From Fremontodendron californicum (lineage: Eukaryota; Streptophyta; Magnoliopsida; Malvales; Malvaceae), in NCBI GenBank assembly GCA_030761205.1, contig JAULJL010000047.1, positions 999,501 to 1,063,500 on the forward strand: 64,000 nucleotides of DNA. Reading direction: 5' to 3'. The translations under genes were made by a program, and so were the position numbers. Shown here one piece after another: positions 1-11,106 of the stretch (position 1 is its first letter; the number at the start of each line of letters is the position of its first letter). The notes under the pieces are model-generated. The model was not told the origin of the DNA. It saw only the letters and a list, made by a program, of their open reading frames with translations, and ran no database searches.

Positions 1-72
1 ATGCAACTTCAGGACATAGGGCTTTAGGAAATTTATAATTCTTGGTGGTCTAACAGGTGGAGGGATAACCAT
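1..72 (-). CDS. uL18-family (L18p/L5e) organellar-type ribosomal protein, 5' end only
   Basis: Twenty-four codons run from an ATG at 72 down to the window edge. The peptide begins MVIPPPVRPPRI and continues NFLKPYVLKLH, which I recognise as the start of the plant L18p/L5e ribosomal protein family (for example At5g27820). These proteins bind 5S rRNA in bacterial-type large subunits of organelles. The ATG directly follows a pyrimidine-rich tract ending in TAG, so it lies at the first base of an exon behind a 5'UTR intron. The rest of the gene is outside the window. The neighbouring MIR164 and eL22 genes repeat the Arabidopsis At5g27820-At5g27770 order, which supports the call. Only 24 residues are visible, so the identification rests on a short but distinctive N-terminus. 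Confidence 0.75.
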   Translation of the reverse strand, partial: MVIPPPVRPPRIINFLKPYVLKLH

Positions 73-295
73 CTATGCCCACAAAGGAAAAAAAAAACAT
101 AGATTAACCAACAACACAGTATTGATCATTTTAAGGAGAAAATGGCACTGAAATTTGATTTTAAAAGATCAAAATAGTAAAGAACATCTCAAATGGGGAG
201 AAAGATTCATGCTACTTATCCATCAATTTTGTTCCATTTTTTTTTTTACTCTTGACATGACATACAATTACAGATAAATTCAAATGTGGGTCTAC

Positions 296-410
296 CTGTG
301 AAGCACGGACACGCCACGGATCGGACACGTCCGGATACATCAAAAAAATAAATCAGACACGGCGGGGATACGACGGGGACACGGCGGAAACTCATAGACA
401 CGGTTGGACA
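296..410. repeat. GC-rich repeat fragment in the uL18 5'UTR intron
   Basis: A block of repeated GGACACG and GGCGGGGACACGG motifs interrupts the AT-rich intron. It resembles the core of the dispersed plant repeats built from ACACG words seen elsewhere in the window. I see no clear terminal repeats or target duplication. Confidence 0.4.
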
Positions 411-587
411 GAGGAAGGTTTTTTTTTTTGGGTGCAATTTCCCCCAAATCAAGTTCTAAATTAGAAAAGATTGTGATGGTGCAAACCCAATCATACCCAA
501 TATTAATCAAATTTTCTAAATTGCTTTGCAAAATCACATGATAGAAAGAAAAGAAAAAAAAAAAGAAAAAAAAAACATCTTTCTTAC

Positions 588-780
588 CTTTGAAGAAGGA
601 AATTGTTCTTGGAAAGACAAGCTTGGATATCGCAGCCTATTTCTTGCGAGCCTCTTTTTTTGACTGCGCAATCTCTTTGTTTTTCTGAGCTAATTTCTCC
701 TCTAAAGAAAAAACTTCTTTGAAATTATGCAAAAAAATTGCATGTAGCTGAAGAAGAAGCTTATAGAGAAGCGGCACTAA
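588..780 (-). other. probable 5'UTR exon of the uL18 gene
   Basis: Read on the minus strand, this less AT-rich stretch ends in AAAG followed by a GTAAGAAAG donor at 587. The only nearby acceptor in the right place is the one at the uL18 start codon, giving a 5'UTR intron of about 515 bases (73-587). The upstream limit is a guess. A short open stretch rich in Lys and Glu is visible but ends in a stop codon, so I do not call it coding. Confidence 0.45.
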
Positions 781-3700
781 ACCTAGACCGGTTTAATAGT
801 AATACCAATTCGACTTCAACCCTTCAACTTAAACCCAATTTCTAGGATGCCGGGTAACCCCACACGTGGCCCAATTAGATTTAAGACATTTTCCTTTTAC
901 TTTATTTAACTTATTTACTAGAATTAAGCCCCGTTTCACGGTGGTTTTTTAATTTTTTTTATTAATTAATAAAAAATAAAAATAATAATTTTTTTAATTT
1001 TTATTTTAAAATTTTAATAATATTAATATAATTATATTTTTAATTATAAAAATTAAAATTTGATAATTATTTATCTATAAATTACGTAATATAAATGTAT
1101 TTTCAATTGTTATTTATATGTATTTTTTAAATTTTATTGTATAGTATATATTTTTATATATAAGGACAAAAAAATAATAAATGAAAAATATTAATAATAA
1201 AAAATAATTTTAAATTGAAATTTATTAAATAATAATTTATTTTTTAAAAAAATTTTAAATTTTTAAAATTTATAATATTAATATTAATATAATTATATTT
1301 TGTTAATTATGAAAATTTAATTTATGAAAATTGTTTATTTATAAATTATGTAATATAAATGTATTTTTAATTGTTATTTATATACATTTTTAAAACATAT
1401 TTAAATCTTATTGCATAGTGTATATTTTTTTAGGAAGTAAAAACTAATAAATGAAATATAACAAAATAAAATTGTAATTTGTATTTTATTTTCTCATTGG
1501 GTTGATTTTTTCACATAGACTAACATCAAGTTTTTTTTTTTTTGTTAAATTAATAAACTACTAACTCATTTTATATTTTATTTTGCATATTTAATTATTC
1601 AAATAAAAAATAATTAAAGTGAAATTATGCTTTATATTTAACTCGATTGATTAGCTTTAAATTCTTTTTTTTTTTCTTTTTTTTTTTTTTAGCTTTTTTC
1701 CAAGCGGATCGGGTATGGATTCTAAATCAACCCGCGATTCAACGTTTAGACCAACTTCTTTAAATATATCATTTAAAAATAAAATAAATTAATATAAACT
1801 AAAAAAAAAAACTATTAAAAAAATTAAAACTATAAAAACTAAAAAAACAAAAAACTCTAAAAAAAACTTGCAACGTGCTCATTAGAAGATTTTTTCGGCT
1901 TTCTTACACTGGTTAGCAGCAAATTCATTTTTTTTTTCCATAGTAAGTCGGGTACGAATACTAAATCGACATTTGAGTGAACCTATTCCTTTAAATATAT
2001 CATTTAAAAATAATATAATATAATATATATAAAAAAAAAACCCTTACAACGTGTCAAGCAAGCAAAGGAAACTTAATACGTGTCAAGCATTAACCCCATT
2101 AAGGGATTTTTTTTTAATGGATATATATAGATTGATCAAAACTCTCAAAGTTTCAAAACAAAATCTTATTTTAATCTTGTAATCGTTGAATTTGAGTTAT
2201 TTAGATTTTAATAGATTTTTAAAGATTCAAAATTTTTATTTTCAAAATTAATTTTAAAATATTAAAAAAATATTTACATATTAATATTTGATTAAAAAGT
2301 TTAAATTTATATTTTTATTATATATTGTGTTAATATTTTAGAAATTGCAGTGTCGTCGTTTTCGTATCATGTCGTATTCATGCTTCCTAGGGGTTTACAA
2401 ATTTATAAATAAGATATTTCAATCAAACCAATAATTAAATGCTATAAAATTTTTTGAGACGAATAGTAATTTTGGGAGAAAAAAGATTATTATTTTAGAA
2501 AGAAAAACTTATTAGCAATAATAATATCAGCCAAAAGTTTTGCTAAGTTGAAAATAAAATCTTTCTGATTTTCCGAAAATGAATTAGAAAACCCAACCCT
2601 TTTACGGTCTGGTCAATATTATTTACGAGACTTAATTAAAATAACAAATAGATTTGTCGAAAAAGATAGTGTAATATTACATTAGAACTTAGTAATCTTA
2701 TTTTCAGATGCATTGCAATCCATTCATTTTCAATTTAACTGTTTATTAGTAAAATTGACTCCAATAATTCCTAACACAGTAAACCAAATCAGCCATGTTC
2801 CAGAAAAAAAAAATTAAGAATCTAATTACCTTTAACAAACTAGAAGAAGAAGAAAAAAATGTTAAGTTTTTTTAGGAGTTCGAATCCGCTACCAACTATG
2901 AGGGTTGAGAGAGTGGCTAGGTTTTTTAGAAGAAGAAAAAGATGAAATTGAAATTACAAAAAAAAAAAAATAGCGAAGAGGAGCAAACGGGTCTACCCGC
3001 ACCAGTCTGACCCGATACAACTTAGATCCGTGGCCCACCTGTTGATCATGAGTTTTGCATAGCCAAGTTCAATCTTCTTGATCCAAAAGCTTTGCACTAT
3101 TTGGATAATTTTTTTTATAACTTTTAAACTAATTTTGAATTTGTTCATATGCATTTCAAATTTAATAAATTGATAAATATCTTTCATTAAATTTAATATT
3201 AGTATGCTTATTATTTTTTATTTGTTTTATAAAAAATAAAAAATAAAACAAAAATAATCTTCACTTATTTAAGCAATTTTTGCTAAACTAAGATCAAAGA
3301 TCAATAACACATATACCACATATTCTTGTATAAAATATTGATGAATATAACTTGATCAGATTTATTAATTTTAAACACCATATGAAAATATGATACGAAT
3401 ATAACATATTTAATAAATACGATTAATACAACACGTTTAATACACATATCGTATGTGTTTATAATTTATGTTTTATTTTTATTTACACGGTTAACATAAA
3501 AAAATGATATATGAGACACATACACGAATTATTAGATTCACATCTGAATTCTTTAGTTTTTTTTCAGCAAAATCTCTATGTCTTTTATATAATGATGCAA
3601 ATATGTAAGAAAGAATAAATACAAGGAAAATAAAATAAAAGCAAGTTGCATGAGCATTGATGCAAGGAAATTCAGAAACTAATTAAACGTTTTTCTGTCT

Positions 3701-3958
3701 TCCTCTTCTTCTCTCGTTTTCTAAAGGTCCTTTTCACCTACCTTCAGCATCAAACTTAGAGAAAGTCATAGAAATTAGAAATCAAGTTTTTGAATATTTA
3801 AAAGAAAAGAAAATGAATGAGAAAACATTGAAGAAAAATAACCATTCAATCAAACAGACAAAGGATTCAGAGTTTTTAAGAATTTCGCTGCCATGTTGTC
3901 CTTCCAAGTGGACCAACCAAACTTAAAGCATATATATGTATTCACTATTCACTGTTAT
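781..3958. other. AT-rich intergenic DNA without a recognisable gene
   Basis: Long A and T tracts dominate, with two diverged copies of a roughly 300-base AT-rich sequence (around 960-1180 and 1230-1440) and a further related pair near 1730-2030. A TTCGAATCC motif at about 2880 looks like the B box of a SINE remnant, and 3340-3545 carries a degenerate copy of the ACACGAATA-type MITE family. No open reading frame here looks like a protein. Confidence 0.6.
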
Positions 3959-4095
3959 CCTCATGTTGGATTGGTCAAACCCAAATCAGTATTTTTCCTA
4001 GAAAGTAAGTATATATATATATATATATAAATATATATATACCTCATGTTGGATTGGTCAAACCCAAATCAGTATTTTTCCTAGAAAGTAAGTAA
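3959..4095 (+). repeat. tandem duplication of about 54 bases separated by (AT)n
   Basis: The segment beginning CCTCATGTTGGATTGG occurs at 3959-4012 and again at 4042-4095, essentially identical, with an AT dinucleotide run between and after the copies. The near identity points to a recent local duplication, possibly by slippage at the AT run. Confidence 0.85.
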
Positions 4096-4678
4096 GTATG
4101 TATATATATATATATATATGTATATAATACCTACATTAATTTTTCTGTGGGGATTTCATCTCTTTTCTTCCTTCTTGTTACTGTATAACTTAGATCAAAT
4201 AGTACTGTCCTCTTTCTTTGGTGTATATAATAAATTGATAAAAAAAAAAAGCCCTCGGAAGTGTGAATATATATATATATATATATATTCATCAATTATG
4301 AATGGTTAAAAATAGGACAAAGAATAGAAAAAAGGAACCAATAATTTTCTAGCACATTGGTGTTCCATATTTTTTTTGGAAATAAAACCTTTTTTAATTT
4401 GCTTTAACCTTTTAGCTTAACAAGATTTGTGGTTATGAGCAATTTTCAATATATAAGACAGGTGATGTGTCGCGATACACACTAACTTGTAAGATATTGT
4501 CTGTTTTGACTCATTAGATCTTACGGTTTTGTCCAAAAAAAATATTTCATAGATTGAAGATAGTACAAACACATATACCCAGTCGAACTCTAATATACAA
4601 TCGATGTGAGATTCATGACTCTTCTTTAGGATCATGACACCATTCATATATAAATGCTACAGTTGCATGTTACAGAAT

Positions 4679-4806
4679 TTTTTTTTTTGGTATAAGGAGA
4701 CCGCAGTCTGGAATAAGAGAAGGGGTTGCAAATGTTAGGATTCGAACCCCAAACCTATTGAATGTCATCTTTTAACAGTAGTTACATAAACTGAGTTAAA
4801 CATCGG
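4679..4806 (-). mobile_element. tRNA-derived SINE, minus orientation
   Basis: On the minus strand the element carries a B-box-like GGGTTCGAATCC, then a GC-richer body ending GACTGCGGTCTCCTTATACC and a short A tail (T run at 4680-4688). The same body and tail arrangement occurs in plus orientation at about 61022-61128, so this is a dispersed family. The A box is weak. The 5' limit is approximate. Confidence 0.65.
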
Positions 4807-4913
4807 GTTCTACGTGTTACAGAATATGTCTTCCATGCAAATTGATGATGAAGTCAGATGCTTATTGCCATATTGTAAACTGTAATAACCTAACAAGGAA
4901 TTGATTACATATA

Positions 4914-5010
4914 CAATACATACACACATATATACATACATATATGGACTACATATATGATACATACATACATATATGGACTACATATATGATGCATACA
5001 TACATATATG
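4914..5010. repeat. short tandem repeat, about 38-base unit
   Basis: The unit CATACATATATGGACTACATATATGA-type is repeated about two and a half times (the array is written here only in part). It is a simple AT-rich minisatellite about 300 bases from the MIR164 hairpin. Confidence 0.75.
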
Positions 5011-5284
5011 GTGGTGCCAACATTGAATTGTTTGCATGTAGTATTATACTATCAGAAAACTGAAAGTGAATCCTCTTGGCAGAGTGTTTATATATGAAAC
5101 CTTGATTTTTTCAGACAAGACTTACAAATGCAAAAAACAAGAAGATTTAGTCATGGCAAAATGAACATAGAAACTAATGTGAATTAAGGGCAGTGAAATA
5201 TAGCAAAATTGAGCCATATAATTTACCTTTCTCATCATATCTGTACTTTCACAAGTGAATTTGCACTGTTATCACCAATGAGAT

Positions 5285-5415
5285 TGAAAGAAAAAAAGGT
5301 GAAGAACTCATGGTGGAGAAGGGGAGCACGTGCAAAGTTTACTTGCTTGAGATAAGCTAAACAAAACTTGCACGTGCCCTGCTTCTCCAACAAGAGCTAC
5401 TCACCCCATAGAAGC
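5285..5415 (-). ncRNA. MIR164: MIR164 microRNA precursor
   Basis: The minus strand folds into a hairpin whose 5' arm holds the 21-nt mature miR164 at 5389-5369 (starts UGGAGAAGCAGGG, ends CACGUGCA), with no difference from the sequence I know from Arabidopsis. The 3' arm at 5332-5312 reads CACGUGCUCCCC then UUCUCCACC and is the star strand, offset by the usual two bases. The loop is about 36 bases. In known plants miR164 guides cleavage of NAC transcripts such as CUC1, CUC2 and NAC1, controlling organ boundaries and leaf margins. Its place between uL18 and eL22 matches Arabidopsis MIR164c (At5g27807), so this is probably the MIR164c orthologue. The locus is outside any protein gene. Confidence 0.95.
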
Positions 5416-5468
5416 AAAGCTTTAAGTGATCAGATGAGTGGGGAAAAGCAAAGAAGACTCTCATGCAT

Positions 5469-5476
5469 TTTATATA
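5469..5476 (-). promoter_or_regulatory. candidate TATA box of MIR164
   Basis: TATATAAA on the minus strand lies about 80 bases before the start of the mature miRNA. A transcript starting 25-35 bases downstream, near 5435-5445, would include the whole hairpin. The spacing fits, but no transcript evidence is available. Confidence 0.45.
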
Positions 5477-5694
5477 CAAGTTTTTTTTCAAGAGAGAGAG
5501 AAAAAAAAAGGTGAAAAAGAGTTATTGAGATTGAGTCTAGAAGTGGGCATTCTTTAAAGACACCCCTTTCAATATAAGTTTTTAGGTATCTGTTTGTTGT
5601 AGTAAATAGGCCAAAAGACCATCCCCCCTCCCGCGGGGACCACATCCTTAATGAATTTCAGGATGAAAATGATTCAAAACACACCGCTGAATAA

Positions 5695-6075
5695 AAAATC
5701 AGATCGGATTAATTAAATAAAAAATCGATAATTTATTCAATTTGATAAGTGTAATAAAATCGAATTTAATCGAATCGATAAAAAATTGATTCAATCGGTA
5801 AAAAAAGGTAAAATATCAAAAAAAATCATTTTTTTATTTTTTTAAAATATTTTTTTATAAGTAATGAGATTTGAATCCATAATCTCTTAGATTTTACTAA
5901 ATATCATATCATTAAGTTAAATGCTTATTTTTATTAATTATTAATTATATTTAAGATTAAAAATATTTAAAAATTTTATTTAAAGTATTCAACTGATCCA
6001 TCCAATTTAATCGATTGAATCAAAAATCGAAAATCACATCGATTTAATTTGGATCCGATTTTTTTCAACCTTGAA
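5695..6075 (-). mobile_element. degenerate MITE of the tRNA-module family
   Basis: AT-rich element with CGAT-rich ends (AGATCGGATT near 5700, GGATCCGATTTTTTTC near 6050) and, on the minus strand, an internal block with ATTTAACTTAATGATA followed by GGATTCAAATCTC. The same layout occurs at 14391-14825, 44930-45300 and 58307-58651. This copy is the most diverged, and no target duplication was found. Confidence 0.45.
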
Positions 6076-6509
6076 ACACATCCCTTTCAATGGTTCAAAG
6101 CTGTGGGGTCCTGCCACTCCTCCTTGCACGTGACAAACCTCCTTGCACGTGACAAGCATGTGAAATGTGATGAAAGTGGTAATTCATGTTTTTCTTTTTC
6201 GTATATAATTGTATTTAAAATATTATATATTTTATATATTTTTTGATATATTAATAATTCGTATTATATTTAATATATTTATATATTCGTATCATATTCG
6301 TGATATTTTTTTTTTTTTTCGTATTTTTATCATAACTAAGTGGGATTTTGAATATGATACCTTGAATTTGACACAGCTTTCCAGTGAATCTTATTTCTTA
6401 CGGCTTCTGGTTTGTGGGTTGAAATATTTGCCAATTACGTATGCATTGGGTCAGTTTTGTTCCTTTACGGGAATGCTTTCTGCCGCCAAATAGAGCAAAA
6501 CCTAATTAT

Positions 6510-6696
6510 TTTTAAGATTTTGTTGTCAAATGTTCTAAACACACTTTTTAAAATTATTAAATATAATAATATTTTTTTATTAATATATTAAAAATAATAA
6601 ATAAAATTATTAATTTTTATATTTAATATAATATTATTATTATAAATAATATATTAATTAATTTTAAAGAATGATTAAAGCATTCGTTATTTTAAT
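6510..6696. mobile_element. remnant of an AT-rich MITE interrupted by the 6697 hAT insertion
   Basis: The sequence TTTTGTTGTCAAATGTTC followed by an AT-rich core resembles the MITE at 31839-32022, whose ends read TTTTGCT...AGCAAAA. The larger hAT element that follows appears to have inserted next to or into its right part. The assignment rests on similarity by eye. Confidence 0.35.
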
Positions 6697-6811
6697 TAGA
6701 GGTGGCAAAATGAACCCGAACCCGAAAACCCGCCCAGAAAAACCCGAACCCGAACCCGCCCAAACCCGATTTGACCAAAAAGTCAAAAACCCGAACCCGA
6801 AAAAGCCCGAA

Positions 6812-7000
6812 CCCGAATGGGCCCGAACCCGAATGGACCCGAACCCGAATGGGCCCGAACCCGAATGGACCCGAACCCGAATGGGCCCGAACCCGAATGG
6901 ACCCGAACCCGAATGGACCCGAACCCGAATGGGCCCGAACCCGAATGGGCCCGAACCCGAATGAACCCGAACCCGAATGGACCCGAACCCGAGACCGGCC
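6812..7000 (+). repeat. left 16-bp minisatellite of the hAT element
   Basis: About eleven tandem copies of a 16-base unit, GGNCCCGAACCCGAAT, with N alternating G and A. Less regular CCCGAACCC words extend back to the left terminus. Subterminal repeats like this are where hAT transposases usually bind. Confidence 0.9.
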
Positions 7001-7140
7001 CGAACCCGAACCCGAATTTAATACTAAAAACAAAAATAATCAAATTTCAATTAATTTTTTTTTTTACAAAGCAATAACTTTAATTATTAATTTTATTCTA
7101 ATTTTTTTTAATAATTTAATTAAAAATTAATATATTATAT

Positions 7141-8640
7141 ATATGTCATAACGGTTTTTCGTCCGCTAAGACGTTTTTGAAAACACAAATGGAGTCGCCA
7201 CCAATCTTTTTTGCTAGGTGTGATTGGCCACCTATTAAAATCGGTTTTAGTAAAATATTTTAAAATTAATTAAAACATTTTGTAAAACCAATTTCGAAGT
7301 CCGCGCTTTGAACCAGAGAGTAAAACATAATTGGGTTCGGAAGTCGGTTACGTGCGGGGAAGGATTAGCACCCCCGCAACGCCCGTTTAGAAAACGGTAC
7401 CATTTAATCACGTGTTATCTTAAATCTCGATTTAATGGACTTGACATCGCTATTTAAAAATAATTCTCTTTTATTTTTATTTTATTTTTTCAAAAAAAAA
7501 CATGTTTATTATTTTTTGAAATTTTGGAACTGTTATTATTATTATTTTTTTAAAACGAAAGTGAACATAAATTTGTTATCGAAAATACTCATTAAATATT
7601 CCCAACACTCTTGGTGGTATTTAACGAGATCTTCTCACCTCGAGATATCTTAGGAATCACAACCGTGATATCCTTCGAATTCTGTCGTCGGCAATTTACA
7701 TCCATTTTTTTTATTTAAATGCGTATGATGCAAATATTTAAATATCGGATGCACACGACTTAGCATATAAGACGTATGATTAAATACCGAACTATAAGAT
7801 TAAAAATGCAAATCATAATGTTAAAAACACGAGCATGGCCACATATCGAGCGGATAACATTCACTATTTATTCATTTTTATTATTTCCATCTTTTTATGA
7901 ATTTTTGTATTGAGCTTGTCGCTAAATATTCTCACCACTCGCGGTGATATTTAACGAAATTCTCTCACCTCAAGATATCTTAGGAATCACTACCGTGACG
8001 TCTTTTGAATTCCGTCGTCGGTAATTCACATTTCTTAAAACCTTTTTTCTTTTTGAAAAGTAAATTAAAATGCTTTTAATAATTATTTCAGAAATAAAAG
8101 AAATTATCTATGTAAGAATAATTCTCGAATCACTCCTTTTCGATAGTATTTCGATTACTATTCTTACTCGGACCATTTCAAAGAACGATTGATGCTCCGA
8201 CCATCCCGAGAAAGAAATCCGTTTTTAGAGAATTTTATTTTCGATTTTTTTTTACCTGAAGCGGGTCGGGTGCGCGGACCCCGGGTCGACCCGCGGGTCG
8301 ACGCGACCCGCTCCAGGGAGCGGGTCGGGTGCACGAACCCCAGGTCGACCCGCGGGTCGACGCGCGGGTCACCGCGACCCGCTCCAGGGGTTATAAAACC
8401 CCTTCTTTTTTTTTCTCTCTTTCCTCCCTCCTCTCTCTAAGTGTTCAACCCCTAAAATCCCAGAAACCACCCCCAACCCAGAAACCGATGCCGAACCACC
8501 GCACCGTCCACCGTCGTCGGTCGCCGTTCACCGACGGCCGATCACTTCCGAAATTAGCCCAAAATGTTCCTCTTTCTCTCTTCTTTCCCTTTTTAACCTT
8601 AGATTCTTCAAAAAATACCCAGAATGACCTAGATCTAGGC
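7141..8640 (+). mobile_element. LTR-retrotransposon-like core inside the hAT element
   Basis: Contains GGAGTCGCCACC at 7191 and GGGGAAGGATTAGCACC at about 7357, motifs I associate with plant Ty3/gypsy LTR elements. A direct repeat of about 90 bases recurs at 7600-7690 and 7928-8015 (TATTTAACGA...TCTTAGGAATCAC). A GC-rich block with repeated GGGTCGAC words (8260-8390) leads into TATAAAA at 8392-8398 and a pyrimidine-rich leader, like an LTR promoter. No coding domain is present. Exact LTR ends could not be fixed. Confidence 0.5.
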
Positions 8641-8743
8641 CCAAAGCCGAATGGGCCCGAACCCGAATGGACCCAGACTGAAAATGATGTAAAACATACT
8701 CGAACCCAAACCAAACCCGAACCCAGACCGAACCCGAACCCGA

Positions 8744-8995
8744 ACCCGAATGGGCCTGAACCCGAATAGGCCCGAACCCGAATGAGCCCGAACCCGAATG
8801 GGCCCGAACCCGAATGAGCCCGAACCCGAGTGAGCCCGAACCCGAATGGACCCGAACCCGAATGAGCCCGAACCCGAATGGACCCGAACCCGGATGAGCC
8901 CGAACCCGGATGGGCCCGAACCCGAATGAGCCCGAACCCGAATGAGCCCGAACCCGAATGAACCCGAACCCGAATGAACCCGACCCGAACCCGCC
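8744..8995 (+). repeat. right 16-bp minisatellite of the hAT element
   Basis: About fifteen copies of the same 16-base CCCGAACCCGAAT unit as in the left array, mostly with GAG instead of GGG. It runs in the same direction as the left array, so the arrays are direct repeats although the termini are inverted. Confidence 0.9.
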
Positions 8996-9339
8996 CGAAC
9001 CCGCCCAATTGCCACCTCTAATTTTAATCCAAAATTTTGTCATCATGTCATAACAAATCTGTATTGAAACTTGAAAATTCTTTGATATATATCTTCAGTT
9101 AACTTGTTAGCCTAAACTCGGAGTTCAAATCTTTGTTGTCGTGTCTTTGTTTAAACTTCTTGTCAAACTCGAGTCTAATTGCTGCTTTTAGCATTGCTGA
9201 GGAGACACTAGGAGAGCGAATGGAGGCCATCCTGTTTGCATTAAAACATTTCAGATACTTAACGTGTTTCAAAAAAATTAAAGGGTACATTAATTATTGA
9301 GTTGATTAAAATTTTGGGTAGTGAAATCTCCAAAGCTAG

Positions 9340-9790
9340 CTGATCATTTAAAATACAGATTCGGATATTCGTGAATATTTAATTTATTTTTTGTAAATTA
9401 AGATTTGCGGATTCGGATAAAAGTCGAATTTGAATATTATAATTACTATCCGCAGGAGATTCGAAACGGATGCGGATATGAAATCTCGGATATCCATTAT
9501 CCGAATCCATGTTAGTTTTGCGGATTCGGATAAGCGAATTCGGATATCCGAATCCACTTATTTGCAAAACACATAAATTTTGTTTGATTTTATATTTTTA
9601 TTTTTTTATAAAAATGATTTATTGAATTCGAATTTTTAACGAATTCGGATATCTGACGGATAATGTTATTCAATTCAGATTCGGATAGTAATATGCGGAT
9701 AATTTGCGAATTCAAATTTTAAAATAATTTTACTAATTCGGATTCGAATAATATAAAAAATATAAATATTCGATTCACTGCCATCCATAT
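9340..9790. mobile_element. MITE-like element rich in GGATATCCGAATCC words
   Basis: Bounded by GGTAGTGAA near 9315-9325 and TTCACTGCC at about 9775-9783, which are inverted copies of one another. The interior holds many GATTCGGATAT-type words in both orientations. The target duplication could not be identified. Confidence 0.45.
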
Positions 9791-9942
9791 TATGAAAGTT
9801 TCAAATATCGAATGCTGCTGGTAAACTTGACAATGGACCCAAAGGATTGATGGCTATGAAAGATTGAATGGTAGGGCAAAGACTGGATGTTGGTGGTGAC
9901 CGACAGCATAACACTGTAAGAAATTGCATGTTGAGTTATACT

Positions 9943-10105
9943 TAACAATTCGTGTATTTATTTTATATTCGTGTTATAATCGTTTTTAAGATATTTTATA
10001 TTTATATAAATTTTGATACGTTTATAATTCGTATTATATAAATTTTAAAATATTCGTATATTCGTATCGTATTCGTATTTTTTTTGTCGTGTCCAATATT
10101 ATCAA
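9943..10105. mobile_element. ACACGAATA-type MITE copy
   Basis: Starts with AACAATTCGTGTATT and ends TCGTATTTTTTTTGTCGTG, with a core ATTTATATAAATTTTGATACG. Closely similar blocks occur at 10902-11106, 21308-21478, 42240-42385, 42888-43045, 43062-43315, 44448-44588 and 59256-59406. The family has no coding capacity. Confidence 0.55.
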
Positions 10106-10189
10106 ATCGAGATTAAGTTTACGTGTTGGACCCAAGTTTTCGATTGAAGACAGAAAGAGAGGAAAATGTTTTTTTTTTTTCTTCTTGAA

Positions 10190-10790
10190 AAAAGTTTGAG
10201 AAAATATGAAAAATATGCTCTCAATAAGCAAGTTATTGTTAAATGGTTTATTGAATAAAAGTTATTTGAAAAAGAGAAATGAATAATTAAAAATTATTAT
10301 AAATGATATTGTAAAGACAAATTTACCCTTAATGAAAAAATTTATTTTTCCTTTCTCTTCCTTTAAGGAAATATTATTTTTTAAAAATTTTAATTGAAAA
10401 TAAATTTAAAAAATAAAATATTTAAATATATATTTTTTTAATTTAAAAAATTTTAAAAAAAAATAAAGAAAAATTAATTTTAGGAATATTATTTTTATTC
10501 TTTTAAATTTTTTAATTAAAAAAAGTAAATAAAATTTTTAAAATTTATTTTTTAAAATTAAAAAAGTTTTTATTTTCAGAATATTTATTTTTTAATTAAA
10601 AAGTAAATTAAAAAATAAAAGAAAAAGGGAGGAGAAGGTTTTTTTATCAAAGATAATTTTGTCTTTATAATATCTTTTATAATAATTTCTAATTGTTCAT
10701 TTTTCTTTTTAAAATAACTTTTATTTATTAGACCATTTAACAATAATAGAGAGCATGTTTTTCATATTTACCTAAGAAGTTTTTAGTGTT
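10190..10790. mobile_element. foldback (long-TIR) AT-rich element
   Basis: The first about 130 bases (including TATGCTCTC, TTATTGTTAAATGG and AAAGTTATTTGAAAAAG) reappear inverted in the last about 130 bases (CTTTTTAAAATAACTTTT, CCATTTAACAATAA, GAGAGCATG). The middle is low-complexity A/T sequence. A related right arm is visible near 32340-32470. No coding capacity. Confidence 0.7.
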
Positions 10791-10901
10791 GGTTTTGTAG
10801 AGAATAGGGTGAGTCCCTAGGTAGATATGATTCCCGGAATTTACTTCCTTGCTTCAACCAAGCCCCATAGTTTATGTTAATTTTCATTAAACTTAATAAT
10901 T

Positions 10902-11106
10902 TAATATTTTTTTTTGTCATAATCGTATTTAAAGTGTTTTATATTTGTATAAATTTTGATTTATTAGTAATTTGTGTTATACAGATTAACATAGATTTTG
11001 ACATGTTCATATATTAGTATCGTGTTCATATTTTTTTTTGTATCGTGTTTTAATTATTTTTTTCGTATTCGTGTCGTGTAATCCTATCATATCGAATATT
11101 GCCATG
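10902..11106. mobile_element. ACACGAATA-type MITE copy
   Basis: Second copy of the family described at 9943, with the shared core ATTTGTATAAATTTTGAT and the end TCGTATTCGTGTCGTG. Diverged. Confidence 0.5.

Larger units (their letters stand above)
6697..9020. mobile_element. 2.3-kb hAT-like non-autonomous element
   Basis: The ends are a perfect 12-base inverted repeat, TAGAGGTGGCAA at 6697 and TTGCCACCTCTA ending at 9020. Flanking them is a perfect 8-bp duplication ATTTTAAT (6689-6696 and 9021-9028), the hallmark of hAT transposition. No transposase reading frame is present. Inside each end lies a minisatellite of CCCGAACCCGAAT units in the same orientation. The centre (about 7140-8640) looks like LTR-retrotransposon sequence. 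The long reading frames across the arrays are a by-product of the repeat and are not proteins. The intact duplication suggests fairly recent insertion. Confidence 0.9.

Noticed and set aside
2993..3187. 64-residue minus-strand frame
   Set aside because: AT-rich sequence with no conserved motif; likely random.
6671..7130. Several overlapping reading frames over 6671-7130 rich in Pro, Asn, Glu, Arg (or Gly, Phe, Ser on the minus strand)
   Set aside because: They are translations of a 16-bp minisatellite in several frames on both strands, with no start context or conserved domain.
8445..9046. 187- and 172-residue minus-strand frames with GSGSFGFG repeats
   Set aside because: Same minisatellite as above; all three frames stay open because the unit lacks stops.
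9099..9290. Minus-strand frame MASIRSPSVSSAMLKAA and following
   Set aside because: Reads a little like protein but has no family I recognise, no clear exon neighbours and ends soon; not enough to call a gene.
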